In this document: positions 11,452 through 22,543 of the stretch, piece after piece
Position numbering within the stretch: position 1 is the first letter of the stretch
Layout: each line of letters begins with the position of its first letter
DNA from: Trichobilharzia regenti
Taxonomy: Eukaryota > Platyhelminthes > Trematoda > Strigeidida > Schistosomatidae
Direction of reading: 5' to 3'
DNA length: 64,000 nt
NCBI GenBank assembly: GCA_944472135.2
Contig: OX235263.1
Location: forward strand, 6,493,517 to 6,557,516
Translations under genes and position numbers: made by a program
Notes under the pieces: model-generated
Databases searched by the model: none
Seen by the model: only the letters and a program-made list of their open reading frames with translations
What the model was told of the DNA's origin: nothing

Positions 11452-12314
11452 TAGCCACCATCCACCAATGGTTTCAGGTTAGTTGATGAAGGTGTGTCTT
11501 GCCTTCCCGATTCTGGCTAGCCGATTGACTGACTTAGACTTCTTCATCCGTGCGGTGTACCTGTGATTGAAACGGATACTTCCTGGCCAGATAAGTGAAG
11601 GGAGGCAGTGTCCTCTATCAGATCTCTCCTGTTGATGGCAATTGGTGCTGGTTGTTATTGCTGTTGTTGTTATTAGTGGTGGTTATCTTCATCACTTTCG
11701 TCTTCTCTGTGTTCACCCGCAGTCCTGTTTCCGCTGCCTGCCTCTTCAACCAGTTTGTTGGTTTTCGCCTGCTTGCAAATCTTCGAGTTTGTGCTATACT
11801 GTACACATATCATTTGCGAAATCTAGATCTTCTAGATGGAGTCTTCTTATCGGTGGTCCAGCGTATTCCTGACTCCTCACCCCCGACAGTCTGATCCATA
11901 ATCCAGTCCACCACAATTAAGATTATCATCGGTGACAATAGGCAGCCAGCCAGCTTGTCTAACTCCTGTAAGCACTTAGAACGGCTCGCTGAATTTTCAG
12001 TTGTGAATCACTTAACATGTGGCATTTTCACATAGGTGTTGAATAGCACTTAACCAGCAGTAAGTCTGATAAAGCTAGAAGTTGTGTGTGATGTTAGCTA
12101 CCCATCCCACAAGTTAAAAGTACACTACTGTCGTTGCTGACACACCAAATCTGAAAGCCTGAAGACTTATATCCCATTCGGAACGAAATGGAAGTGGATG
12201 AGAACTTTAGTAGTAGTAGTAGTGTTGTGGTGTAATGCAGACAATGTGTATTCAAACGGAATATTATTCTTACATATTCCCACAGTTCAAAACTGCGTTA
12301 GCAACACAGTACTA

Positions 12315-12515
12315 TGTGCGTCGGTGGCACAGTGGTTAGGACTCTCGCCGACTATGCACGTGGTCCGGGGTTCCAGCCCACGCCGACGCACACCTGATAT
12401 CTATGGTCGGCCTGCGAAATTTGGGCTACCGATATCCACGCTGAAAATTCCATACTTGTACCAAAAATACGGTGTGGAATCAAGCTGTAACCAAAAATTA
12501 AAAATAAAATAAATA
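12315..12515 (+). mobile_element. SINE-C2 copy
   Basis: The tRNA-like head gtgcgtcggtggcacagtgg begins near 12315 and is followed by the C2 body (acctgatatctatggtcggc). The tail ends like the CR1-like LINE 3' end (gctgaaaattccatacttgt, ggaatcaagctgta). It interrupts the left LTR after cagtactatgt, where the right LTR is continuous. Confidence 0.85.
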
Positions 12516-12964
12516 TATGTATTTGAACATCCTATTTCATGTCGTTTAATGTAAGCCAAAACCACACACTCAGTGATCGGTTAGAGAATATAAAACTATA
12601 TATATATATATAGCGGTTTGACCTCTTGAAAATATACCTTGGCTCCCGCGTCTTACCTTCCGCTATTACATTTGGTGTCGCTGCCTACCGACAAACGGAA
12701 TGCCTATACCTTGCAGTTTTTGAAGGAGACATATGGATCTTCTGACAGGACTTCGAGGCTATTGTGGAGTTGAATGGAAGAGGCTGTTACTTGGAACGCT
12801 GCCGGGAGGTCGGGCTAAGGCGCGCCAGGGTCATGGAAACTGCTCCCAAAGTAGGAAGGACCATGCATGGTTACCGTAATTTAATTTACAACCAAAATTT
12901 TATATCCTGTAAAAATGCGTCTAACATATGAAAACATTTCAAGGAAATTACTGGTGGTAAGCAG

Positions 12965-13885
12965 ATGAATAGTATTCCTTATTCCTTTGATGTTTGCACA
13001 CTGGACAAGTCTTTCATATATTCTCCCACAAACACCGAACTTTCTAGTGTTACCAGTGTTAATGAAACCTGCTTCCCTGGTTTCAATACAAATGATGTTC
13101 TAAAATGTCTCCAGTCTCTGAACCCTTCTTGTAGCCTGGGCCCAGACGGTTTGCTCAGTGTTATTCTTAAAAAGTGGGCAGACATCCTGTGTTATCCTCT
13201 CATGAACATATTTAACGAATCTTTTTCCAGAAATGTCGTGCCAGCCGTTTGGAAGGACATCAAAATTGTACCTATCCGTAGGTCGTCTACTGGAACAAGT
13301 TTTAAATTTAGACCCATTGTTATTACTTCTCTTTGTCAAAAAGCTATGGAAAAGTTACTCTTAATTAATCTTCAACCTTCACTTAAAGCCTTTAACGATC
13401 CCAAGCAATTCGCTTATAAACACAGTAGAAGTACTTTAGATGCATTTTCAATCTTGTGCTATAACATTGTCTCCAGTTTAGACAAGGGGGCTAAATTTAT
13501 TCACTGCACCTTCCTGGATTACACATCTGCTTTCGACTCAGTACCTAGGGACATTTTGTTAAACAAGCTTGCTGAAACTCAAACTGACTGTTGGGTTGTC
13601 AAATGGCTGCATTCTTATTTCTCAGGAAGAAAGCAGTACACTGTATGTCAGGGAAAGTCGTCCACTTCATTGCTTACTGAGGCTGGTGTCCCTCAAGGTG
13701 CTGTCCTTTCTCCTTTTCTGTTTTCTTTCTTCTTGCATGACTTGCCCCACTCTGATGAAATGAAATTTGTTAAGAATGTGGATGATCTAACTATTTCAAT
13801 GTCTGTTAACTCCCAGCTAGACTGTCCTAAGATGAACAGCTTTCTATCAGGAGTCAAAAAATGGTCTTCGACCAAACGGCCTTAA
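12965..13885 (+). CDS. Non-LTR reverse transcriptase fragment
   Basis: An open frame of 306 codons. In order: LNPSCSLGPDGLLSVILKKW (about residues 50-69), FRPIVITSLCQKAMEKLL, FLDYTSAFDSVPRDILLNKL (catalytic motif A with D), SYFSGRKQYTV, AGVPQGAVLSPFLF (motif B), and NVDDLTISM where YADD is expected. The Y-to-N change at the active site would probably impair catalysis, although both aspartates remain. It lacks the N-terminal endonuclease. The frame ends 40 bases before the SINE-C2 insertion. Confidence 0.8.
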   Translation: MNSIPYSFDVCTLDKSFIYSPTNTELSSVTSVNETCFPGFNTNDVLKCLQSLNPSCSLGPDGLLSVILKKWADILCYPLMNIFNESFSRNVVPAVWKDIKIVPIRRSSTGTSFKFRPIVITSLCQKAMEKLLLINLQPSLKAFNDPKQFAYKHSRSTLDAFSILCYNIVSSLDKGAKFIHCTFLDYTSAFDSVPRDILLNKLAETQTDCWVVKWLHSYFSGRKQYTVCQGKSSTSLLTEAGVPQGAVLSPFLFSFFLHDLPHSDEMKFVKNVDDLTISMSVNSQLDCPKMNSFLSGVKKWSSTKRP

Positions 13886-13924
13886 ACTAAATCCTTCCAA
13901 ATGTCGGACAATTGATTTTTTATT

Positions 13925-14072
13925 TGATTTACAGCTTGTTTCCAACCTGTATTTTCCGTACAAGTATGGAATTTTCAGCATGGATATCGGTAGCCCAAAT
14001 TTTGCAGGCCAACCATAGATATCAGGTGTGTGCATAGTCGGTGAGAGTCCTAACCACTGTGCCACCGACGCA
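13925..14072 (-). mobile_element. SINE-C2 copy, head-truncated
   Basis: Minus strand. The tail comes first (ttacagcttgtttccaacc, ggaattttcagcatg), then the body (aaccatagatatcaggtgtg) and part of the tRNA-like head ending gccaccgacgca. The middle of the head is deleted. It interrupts the LINE downstream of its RT frame. Confidence 0.8.
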
Positions 14073-15605
14073 GTTTCCGGTGTAAAAGAAAGTTAAATCA
14101 TGAAGCCGTTGGCTCCCATGACCCTTGCAAAATAGATGATATTGATATGGAAATCAAGTCTGAAGTTAAGTATCTTGGATTAATTCTTTCTACTGACCTA
14201 CCTATCCTGGTCTTCCAATGTCTTAGCGATTTCTAAAAGAATATTTCGTCTGACTTTTTAGATTAAGAAGAAGAAGTTAAGGCACTCAGGCAAAACCCTA
14301 CCACTCCTCCTCTTACAGTTTGTCAACTCGTGCATCTTACCTATTCTTATTTACTGTTCACCCTTATTGCTTATTCTTTCCTGGATTGCTTAAAAAAGAC
14401 TATGTCATACCTCGTAGAACTCTGAAGACTGACTGTCAGTAGGACGAGTGGTATCCCATTGGGTCATATCGTTGACATTGTCACTGATAGGCACATGATG
14501 TCATGCAACAAATTGGCTAAAGGAATTTTGTCAGACTGTGAGCATCCACTTCAATTAACCGCAGCTCCAACTTTGTGTCTCCTCCTCAGGTAAAACAAGC
14601 AGTCTTTTCAGGAGATTTTATGCACGTACATCTAAGTATAAAAATTTCACTATACCATATTCCACGGCACGTACTTTATGTGATGAAAATAGTGTCAGGC
14701 ATGAACTAACTAACTAACCTTCTTTGCACTATTAAATAAACCATTTCCTCCACCCTTACAACGTCAAACTTTATTGTAATTGTACTTCTCATAATTGTAA
14801 TCCTCTCAATTTTTTGTTTTTATTTGTTTATTTATTTTTCATAAGTGTGAACATCATTTAAGCTGTGTTATAACTGTTAATTTTGTATTTCCCCTCACCA
14901 TGGTGCTATATCAACAGAACATTAGACTCAATACTCTATAACATGCTAAAATTTCCAAACTGACTGAATCGACAATACTGTTTGAAACAAACTCACTGTT
15001 ATTATTATTAATATTAATATTTAATGATCTCAATTCGTGCTTCGAATATTTTTGACTTTATATCGTAAAAGTGGACAAATTCCTCTGGTTACTTTTGTTT
15101 TAATTTTTAATTTTATTTATATTTTGAGTAAATCAGATGCAAGGTGTTGTGACAAATGCTGGGAATTTCATTTTGTATTATAAGTACTGTTTTTGGAATA
15201 GAGTAAATAATTATTAAATTATTATTATTACCGTGAGACGGGTCACCTATATACGATCAAAAATGCAAACAAAGAGGAGCGGCGGGTGAACGTCAGCTAG
15301 CCCTGGAACTCGTTACAGCAAGACAAACTAACAAAGCCATCAGAACCAAGAAGATAGAACCCACTTCAGTCGAAAGTTTTTGACGGAGATGGGGGGACGA
15401 ATAAGATGGTTTGATTCTCACTTATTCCCACAGTTCAATACTGCTTTAGGAACACAGTACTATGTATGTGTCTTTGAACATTCTATTTCATGTCGATTAA
15501 TGTAAGCCACTCAATGATCGGTGGTTAGCGAATATAAAACTGTATCTATATAAACAGCGGTTTGATCGCTTGGCTCCGATGTCTGGCCTTCTGCTATTAC
15601 AGTCG

Positions 15606-16330
15606 GAGTAGGAGTAACTTACACTGCTTCCCTTCCCTTCTTAATTTACTGAATCCACAAAGATGTGACACATTCTGAAGTGTATACAGAATTGATTAGT
15701 TGGGTTATTATTATATCTTATATGAATATTAGGGATTTCTGTGTAATTGGAGTAGATTTTATCCTTTTTCACACACACACACACACGTCAATTTAAATCT
15801 GCATATCTAGTGAGTATCAATCATGTTTTGTACACACTACAGGTATATAACCCTCTTGATTTGATTTATATCAAGCGATGGCGTATATGACTATATAAAT
15901 AAATAAATAAATAAATCTTAATATATAATTGCATGAAGCACTAAGGCATGTGATCACTCTCTCACTCACTCATTCACTGGATTAGTGAGCTCTACAATAA
16001 ACACGCTGATATGGATACGTGTAGAAACACGTTTTCTTTTATTGTTCTACAACTTTCACTTAATGTAATGTTATATAAATCAATCGATAATTGCATAGAA
16101 GTAGTTTAATGCATACGCTAAAAATAATAATAATAATATTGGCTAGGCATAAATAATACTGACTTTATAAGCAGAACTTATACTACTCACACTAATATTA
16201 CTACTATTTGTGTAAAGCTGTAAGGCTCTCATTCCCTTCCATTCTTGCCTTAACTGATCTCAAGCCACCTGGTATTCTCGCATATATATATAATTTTCTA
16301 TAGTTTTAATTTTGTAAGGGTTACTTATGT
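15606..16330. other. AT-rich stretch, no assigned feature
   Basis: It contains (CA)n near 15770-15787, (AAAT)n near 15895-15916 and (AAT)n near 16121-16137. No coding or element signature was recognised. Confidence 0.6.
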
Positions 16331-16369
16331 TTTTACAAGTTGGGGTTGCACTAAATCACGAATTGGTAG

Positions 16370-16610
16370 AAGTTAGAGTTCATGAGCCATCGAATCAGGC
16401 CGGGTCCCTTTGGCTGAATGGTTTACGAGCTAGCTTGCCTTGTAACTGGAAGATCTTGGTTTCGAATCCCAGTGGGTGCGTACTGCCGATGATTCTCAAG
16501 CACTGGACTGATGAAACAGCTCGCTGTCCAGTACTCCAGTGCTGGTTTTCAATGCTGATTCTCTAACTGATATATCAATCCATGATCAACTCGTAAAAAC
16601 ATATCGAACC
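16370..16610 (+). mobile_element. SINE-B copy, caagcact subfamily
   Basis: The head has ggctgaatggtttacgagc and ggtttcgaatccc. The hammerhead region has CCGATGA, with U4 changed to C, then caagcactggactgatgaaacagctcgctgtcc. The core change suggests it is inactive. A minus-strand fragment of the same family lies at about 16850-16925. Confidence 0.8.
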
Positions 16611-16929
16611 CTAACAAACTAAACTATAGAAAATAAATACCAATCTCTAGCTAATGGATCGATGTTGTGAAGTCTTAGTGAGATTATATGAGGTCCAATA
16701 TGCTCACCGATGACACTACATGTTGGTAGTCTTGTATATATACATCAAGGGCAACAGTAAAGAATAGACACCGACTGCAGACGACCTTGAAACAACCAAT
16801 CAGCTTCTTCTAGGTAAAAAGCAGTACTTAATTTCTATAAAGAAGTGTTTTTACGAGTTGATCACAAATTGATATCAGTTAGAGAACCATTGAAAACGAT
16901 CACTGGAGTACTGGACAGTTGTATCTTCG

Positions 16930-17790
16930 ATATATATGTAATAAAAATGAATCATATAGGGTATATATCTTTAATATGCTGCAAAAACTGGTCCCAGATT
17001 CTCATAGAACAAGGTTATGGACTTATCAACCAATATTTTCTTTATTTCTCCAGCTCTAGCAAAAACTGGTCGGATATACGCAATATATATTGCTGAGGGA
17101 GAGCTTTAATTTCGAGAAGAAAATGTCTTTAAAAATCACCAATTATGTACGACTTAATAACTTATACAGACTTCCTCATATAAAATGGCTGCATTTGAAT
17201 GTATAACCATCAATAGCCTGGCAATAATTTTGCACAGTCATCATCCCTCCACTACATATGCATGTTTTATTCCTCCCCTATCAACACATTTTCTACAGAG
17301 AAGTCAAAAATCAAGTCTAGGAGATACTGTTCAACGAGGATTATGACTAGCATCCATTTGTAATGCTTAGCTATCTGATTGGTCAAAGCAAGTTCCCTTG
17401 ACTTTGGTGTCTATTGTTTATTCTTGTCATATCAAGAATTCATTGAATTTCAGCCAAGGTGATGAACTGATCAACAAGCTTGCCCACGTAACATGAAGGA
17501 GTTGGCTTTGAACTGTGATAGAATCTTCGGTGTTGACTAATGAAGAGTTCAAAATTAATAGGAGACAGTTTTCAAGTACTCCTTGGTTTTCAATGGTGTC
17601 TCTCTCAACTGATGTATTCGTTCATGATGAAATCGATGTTGGAATTAATTTAAAATCTTGTAAAATTCATAGTCTTAAAGGTGATGGTCTGCTATAATGT
17701 CATGATCCTTAGGTTTCAATGTTTGTATTTGGTTAAAAGAGAAATGAAAAAAAGAATGAACACATTCATTGCTGTTATTTCACCTTTATG
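16930..17790. other. Unassigned stretch
   Basis: Mixed AT-rich DNA with short frames only. Bases 17560-17640 weakly resemble a plus-strand SINE-B tail (cctggttttcaatggtgtctct). Nothing else was recognised. Confidence 0.5.
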
Positions 17791-18901
17791 TGAAAATAAT
17801 GAAAAAACTAATTTCACTTAACCGTGAACCTTTATTGAAGGCTTTTAATGACACTAATCAATTTACTTATAAATATTCAGAAGGTGTACTTTAAATGCAT
17901 GCCTCTTTTGTCTTACATCATAATATTGTCGACTAAACTAGACAGAACTGCTAAATATGTTCGATGTGCCTTCTTAGATAACACATCTGCCTTTGCCTTT
18001 GCGCCTAGGCCTCTTTTATCAAACAAGTAGGGTGCTCGACTAACAAGCTTTTGCATTCCTGTTTTTTTTTCTGATAAGAAGCAGTACACTGTTTTACAAT
18101 GGGAAGTCCTTCACTGCCTTCTTCACATACTCTAGTTGGTGTTCCTCATTTAAGGTGGTGTTTCTTTCTCCTTTTCTGTTTCCGTTCTTCCTACATGAAT
18201 TGTCTCATTCTGATGAAGCCAGTTTTACAAAGTCTCCTGATGATCTAACTGTTTCTATGTCAGCCGTCTCGGTCAGATCGTTTAAAAATGTGAATAACTT
18301 TTTATCAGAAATTAGTTAGTGATCCTTGTCATTAAATGGTCTTAAGCTAAATCTCTCGGAATGTCAGTCAGGTTGTTCATTTCACTTTCAGACGCAAGTA
18401 TGACTTACATGAACTGGTTACTTCACATGGTTCTACTATCATAGGAGGCAAAGAAGTTGTAATTAAGTCGAATATAAAATACCCTGGAATGTATCATTCT
18501 TCTAATCCTAATTCATGGTCTTCCAATATCATTTTCGTTGGTTTCTAGAAAGATATTTTGTTCAACGTTCTACACAAGGAAGATGAGACGATCTGGTATC
18601 ACTCAGTCAGTCTCTATTTTCTAAGTTTATTTACTCATTTGTTCTACCTGTTCTTTTCTATTCCTCTCCGGCCTACTTAACAAAGGCTTTGTTGTACTGT
18701 GAAGGACACCAAAAGCTGTTTGTCAGTAAGGCTCGAGTGGAGTGTTACTAAGCCAACTCGTTAATACTGTAGTAGAGAGAAACATGGACTTAAACGAGGA
18801 ATTGGCGAATGTTATCTTGTCAGACCTTGAGCATCCTCTCCATGGATAAATACCCTATTTTAATTATTGCCCCTGTAATGAGAAAATTAGATGCAGTATT
18901 A

Positions 18902-19150
18902 TACAATTGGTGGATGGTGGCTAGCAGTGGAATCCAGGATAACGCGCATTTCGTCCTATTTGGGACTCGTCAGCTGGATGTACCTGCATTTCTTAGTGAG
19001 TGATGATGTTCCCACTGAGGCTCCACCAATTGTATACTAATCAAATGCCCAGACATCGTCGAAGCATCTGCACAAGAAGCCGACATGTCAACTTGAGACC
19101 GGGCAATTCGGTCCAATCAATCGACGGGAAAATCAAAAATTCAATTCAAT
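18902..19150 (-). mobile_element. SINE-A insertion with 13-bp target duplication
   Basis: The insertion is 249 bp and bounded by agatgcagtatta (18889-18901) and agatgcaatatta (19151-19163). On the minus strand it has the 5' module (attgaattgaatttttg), jumps into the end of the tRNA-like head, then a hammerhead, then the tail ccaccaattgta. Most of the head is deleted. Confidence 0.85.
18924..18987 (-). ncRNA. Hammerhead ribozyme, SINE-A
   Basis: Minus strand: gcaggtacatccag, CTGACGA, stem II, GAAA, then tgcgcgttatc, which has two extra bases between stem III and the cleavage triplet compared with other copies, then ctggattccactgc. Core bases are intact; the extra bases may disturb cleavage. 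Confidence 0.75.
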
Positions 19151-19354
19151 AGATGCAATATTACTTTGTATTACATGCTGAATATTCCATATTTGCATCA
19201 AAAAAAATACTGTGTTGGAATAAAGCTGTTATTATTAGCATTATCATTATAGTTTGAAAAATTTCGTCATTATAAATTACAAGTTCATCTAATGTCACAA
19301 AACCTCAAAGACATACAGGAGAAAATCATCTCTGCCATGAAAGGAACTGAAGTG

Positions 19355-19740
19355 AACGTTGGTTTCAGGCGCTTGATACAGATTGTTGCTTCGGTAAACT
19401 TAAGGAGAGCTGAACTCTCTTGCCTATTGATAATTTTGAACGATTTTGTGACGTCCACCTTATGAACTGTGTCAATGAGATGCCTGGTAATGGTACTGTT
19501 TAAAGCATTTGTTCCCAGCTAGAGACGTAGGCTTTTTGGTGTATGTTCAGAAAACCGGAGGTACGTCTTTCTTCTTTCTGTATATACAGTTGGAGTTAAC
19601 CATGAGAAGGGTACCTGTCAACTTTTAACTTCACCAAGGAGCATGTTGTTGGACATACGGGAACCAATTTAGCTGCAGGCAGACTCTGCCTAGTGACATC
19701 CTCAATCTTCTGTTGACAATTACTGTATTATTTTCACTTT
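19355..19740 (-). pseudogene. PLE endonuclease remnant
   Basis: Minus strand. DNA close to the PLEs at 21374-21841 and 37137-37600 (ggtttcaggcgcttgata, gcctattgataattttgaac). The reading corresponds to the end of the GIY-YIG domain and C-terminus, but is frameshifted. Bases 19745-20100 are AT-rich with a (GTTT)n run. Confidence 0.7.
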
Positions 19741-20104
19741 TTATATTTTCCCTCCCTCTGCATCATAAGACTGAGACAATTCTACCAAAAGGAAAAAATG
19801 TTTATGATCTAGGTATTACATACAAGGCGAACAATGTATCGATTTATTCCCACATCATTTATCTAGTGTTTCTTTATATATTTCCACTGTCCAACAGATT
19901 TACTTAGATCAATTAGAAAATAATTTTACACACACATTTGTACATCATCATCTTTTTTGTTTGTTTGTTTGTTTTCCCTGTTAATTTTTCGACAAATCAA
20001 TAAAGATAGTAATTAGAAGTATTCCTTTCCAAAGATGCAATTTAAGCGGAAATTTGAAATGTACTACTTAAATCTTAAAATATATATATATATATATTTT
20101 TATT

Positions 20105-20279
20105 ACAGCTTGATTCCAGACTGTATTTTTTGGTACAGGTATGAAATTTTCAGCATGTGATATCGGTAGCCCAAATTTTGCAGGCCGACCATTGATATCA
20201 GGTATACGTTGGCAGGGGATCGAACCCCCAACCATGTGCATAGTCGGCGAGGGTCCTTACCAATGTGTCACCAACGCAT
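20105..20279 (-). mobile_element. SINE-C2 copy
   Basis: Minus strand: tail (acagcttgattccagactg), body (accattgatatcagg) and the tRNA-like head ending ccaacgcat. The B-box region reads gggatcgaacccc. It abuts the 3' end of the PLE at 20280-21121. Confidence 0.85.
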
Positions 20280-21121
20280 TCAAAGTCATTTACCGCATAC
20301 CAAGAAATCTTAACTTCGCCTTAAGAGTTCGCCTTGTTGACATCAACCTTGCGTTCTGTATTCACAAGATGAGACAGAATAGCACCACGAATAGATTTTG
20401 TTTCTCTTTCACTCAACCAAGAAGGGTGATGTTCGGAAATCCGACGAGAAACACGCCTAATTGTGTGACCTATGTAACTGACTTCACAGGAGCAGTTCAA
20501 TTGGTAGATACACATGGAAGAAGCGAAATCATGAAGTTTGTCTTTTACTCCCGAACGCAAAATATGGGTAATTTCGGGTGTCCAAGTTTTATGCTTATAT
20601 CAATAATGCATTTCTAAGGCCTTGTGTTAGTATTTCGCTGATGTTGTCCTCAAGGAACTGCATTTGTAAGAATAAGGCCTTTTTACGACCTGTTGGTACC
20701 TTGAACTGCTTTGATTTTAGATTCATATTCTTATCAATAAACTTTTCTGGATAACCATTTTCACTTAGCAACCGTTTAATATTAATAAGTTCCTCATCAA
20801 GACATTCATCCGAGGAAATCTCTCTTGCTCTGTGGACCGAGCACTTTATCAGATACCGTTTGTATTTCAAAGACACGAAGCTGAAAAACGATGAGTATAC
20901 TGACAATCAGTTGATGTAGGTTTTCTATATACACTTCTTCTTATTGTGCCATCCCCTTTTCTGGTCATAAGGACGTCGTCTAGGAATGAAATACCGGAGT
21001 CTTTTTCTTTCTCAATAGTAAAATGTATTGCAGGATGAACATTGTTAAATTTCTCAACAAGGATGTTCTTCGCTTCCTTCTCATTTTTCATCATAATCAA
21101 AAATGTATCTGAACAAAGCAA
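20280..21121 (-). pseudogene. PLE remnant: RT end and GIY-YIG endonuclease
   Basis: Three overlapping minus-strand frames line up in order: ISFLDDVLMTRKGDGTIRRS and SVYRKPT (20867-21121), the linker LLSENGYPEKFIDKN (20595-20906), and CIYQLNCSCEVSYIG with RRVSRRISEHHP (20321-20560). Two frameshifts separate them. The order is the same as in the PLE at 2807 but the sequence is clearly different, so it is another subfamily. Confidence 0.8.
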
Positions 21122-21134
21122 GAACTACAGTTCT

Positions 21135-21190
21135 AGCAGAATAAAATGGTACCATCAGTGTTTATTTCGTTGCCTTCTCGTCAGCTGCTT
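21135..21190 (-). ncRNA. Hammerhead-like motif in PLE terminal sequence
   Basis: Minus strand: agcag, CTGACGA, gaaggcaac, GAAA, taaa, a loop, tttat, then ctgct. Stem I (agcag/ctgct) and stem III (ataaa/tttat) pair perfectly; the cleavage triplet would be ATT. Stem II is very weak, with only its closing G-C pair evident. The same layout recurs at 36887-36943, and its 5' half at 54896-54930. Confidence 0.5.
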
Positions 21191-21373
21191 ACATGGCAAA
21201 GACATTATTAAATATATCTACAACAACAATTTTAACATACTTGCCCACACAGAGTTCAGTTTAAACAAAAATCAATCGATCAATATACTCATACACTAAA
21301 AATATATACATATATAAATATGCAATATTAACCACTATTCCGAACAATAATCATCAAACACAATGGAAACTTT

Positions 21374-21841
21374 TCAGCATTTCACATTCGGATGAAAGAG
21401 AGATGAAACATATCCAGTTACCAAGCAGGGTAAAGAAAGACTGATAACCGCTTCTTTCTGGACGCATAAATCAGGTTTCAGGCGTTTGATAGAAATTGCT
21501 TCAGCAAACTTGAAGAGAATTGAGCTCTGTTGCCTATTGATAATTTCGAACGACTTTTCGACGTCCATCTCATGAACGACTCGTGCAGAGGAGATGCCTG
21601 GCTATGACACTATTTAAAGCATTTGTTCCCTTTAGACGAAGGCTTTTTTGTACATGTTCGGAAAATCGTAGATATGCCCTTCTTCCTTCTGTCCTTCCAA
21701 TGTAACTGCTCCCACAGATACATGTGAATTTGTATATACAGTTGGAGTTGTTAGCATGAGAGGGATATATATCGATTTTTGATTGCACCAGTTTAATAGC
21801 AAGTTGTTCGATAGACGGAACGAAATAAAAGATGGTACCAT
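21374..21841 (-). pseudogene. PLE GIY-YIG endonuclease remnant
   Basis: Minus strand: CIYKFTCICGSSYIGRTEGR followed by RFSEHVQKSL (21788-21570), then EKSFEIINRQQSSILFKFAE and LKPDLCVQKEAV (21568-21374). A frameshift separates the two. The sequence is flanked at 21110-21152 and about 21834-21880 by inverted copies of the element's end (gaacaaagcaagaactacag and its complement). Confidence 0.8.
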
Positions 21842-22543
21842 TTTATTCTGCTAAAACTGTAGTTCTTGCTTTGTTCAAATTCATTAAGGGAATAAATGTA
21901 CAAAAATGTATCATCTATTCATGTACCGACGATAGAATTGGAGTTCAATAATGACATTCTTCAAAGGCCCATTGTCTAGTTTCGCAAATAAAATGTCGGC
22001 TAGAATGGGCTTTATAAATCTATATTATTTAAAAAAAGCTTATATTGTTATTGACTACTAATCCAGAATATTCTATGTATATAAACATGCTTATATGATT
22101 GTAGAGACAGAAGAGGAGGAAATTAACGAAAAGGATATTCTTTGCTGGCTCAGTTATTTTGTTTTTATAAAAATGAAATATTTGACATTTCAACATGGTA
22201 GGCTAGCTATGAGGGATAAATTTCAAGATAGATGTGAGTGAATGGATTAAAGTAACAAAAATGTTGGACAAGAGTTTCTTCCTAATTTGGGACTCTTCAG
22301 TAACTAACGCCACAGACTATGGGGAGTGACAAGAGAGAGATATTCGTTGGACTGATAAAAATACCCTAAAAAGTTGGGGATTTAACCAATAATCTATGTT
22401 TAATGTCACACAAACTAAAACACGCTAAAAACGAAAATTGAGAGGTATGCAATAGGGGAATTCAGGTAAACAGTGAGAAAACAAAAGTGATGGAAATACC
22501 CGACAATTAACAACAACAACAAATACAAATCAGTATGAACCCT

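Larger units (their letters stand above)
11080..11468. mobile_element. Composite inverted SINE-A element with 16-bp target duplication
   Basis: The layout from left to right is a 5' module (attgaattgaatttttgat), a minus-strand hammerhead, two facing partial tRNA-like heads, and a plus-strand hammerhead ending ccatccaccaa. tggtttcaggttaatt (11064-11079) and tggtttcaggttagtt (11469-11484) flank it, a 15/16 match, so the inverted pair entered the RTE as one unit. Both hammerheads carry the same variant loop (ccaattagg instead of ccaaatagg), which no other SINE-A in the window has. Confidence 0.85.
10500..11900 (-). pseudogene. RTE-like LINE remnant split by a SINE-A pair
   Basis: Minus strand. 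GLRVNTEKTKVMKI (about 11725-11680) is the RT region downstream of the catalytic motif. The C-terminal MRMTWRRLCQLEEEEEE lies at about 10680-10620. The two halves (11485-11900 and 10500-11063) are interrupted by the 389-bp insertion at 11080-11468. Stops and frameshifts make it dead. Confidence 0.75.
12878..15227 (+). mobile_element. CR1/jockey-like LINE, 5'-truncated
   Basis: This non-LTR element has an RT frame (12965-13885), a post-RT region (14080-14720) and a long 3' UTR ending in an ATT-rich tail. It is flanked by ttaccgt at 12871-12877 and 15228-15234, a modest 7-bp duplication. The 3' end matches the copy at 55845-56880 over several hundred bases. A SINE-C2 interrupts it at about 13925-14072. 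Confidence 0.8.
12250..15605 (+). mobile_element. Remnant LTR element split by a LINE
   Basis: Two related LTR-like segments lie at about 12250-12669 (interrupted by a SINE-C2) and about 15385-15604. Both contain tattcccacagttcaa and cacagtactatgt and end in gctattaca. After the left one comes a PBS-like tttggtgtcgctgcc; before the right one comes a purine tract (ggagatggggggacga). Only about 210 bp and 160 bp of internal sequence remain either side of the LINE. LTR starts are approximate. Confidence 0.6.
17790..19265 (+). pseudogene. CR1/jockey-like LINE remnant, second subfamily
   Basis: The reading shows CAFLDNTSAFAFAPRPLLSNK (RT motif A region, about 17967-18030), a motif B remnant near 18130-18200, and the 3' end tgctgaatattccatatttg...ggaataaagctg followed by (ATT)n. 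Many frameshifts are present. A SINE-A interrupts it at 18902-19150. It is closest to the copy at 57445-58790. Confidence 0.75.
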
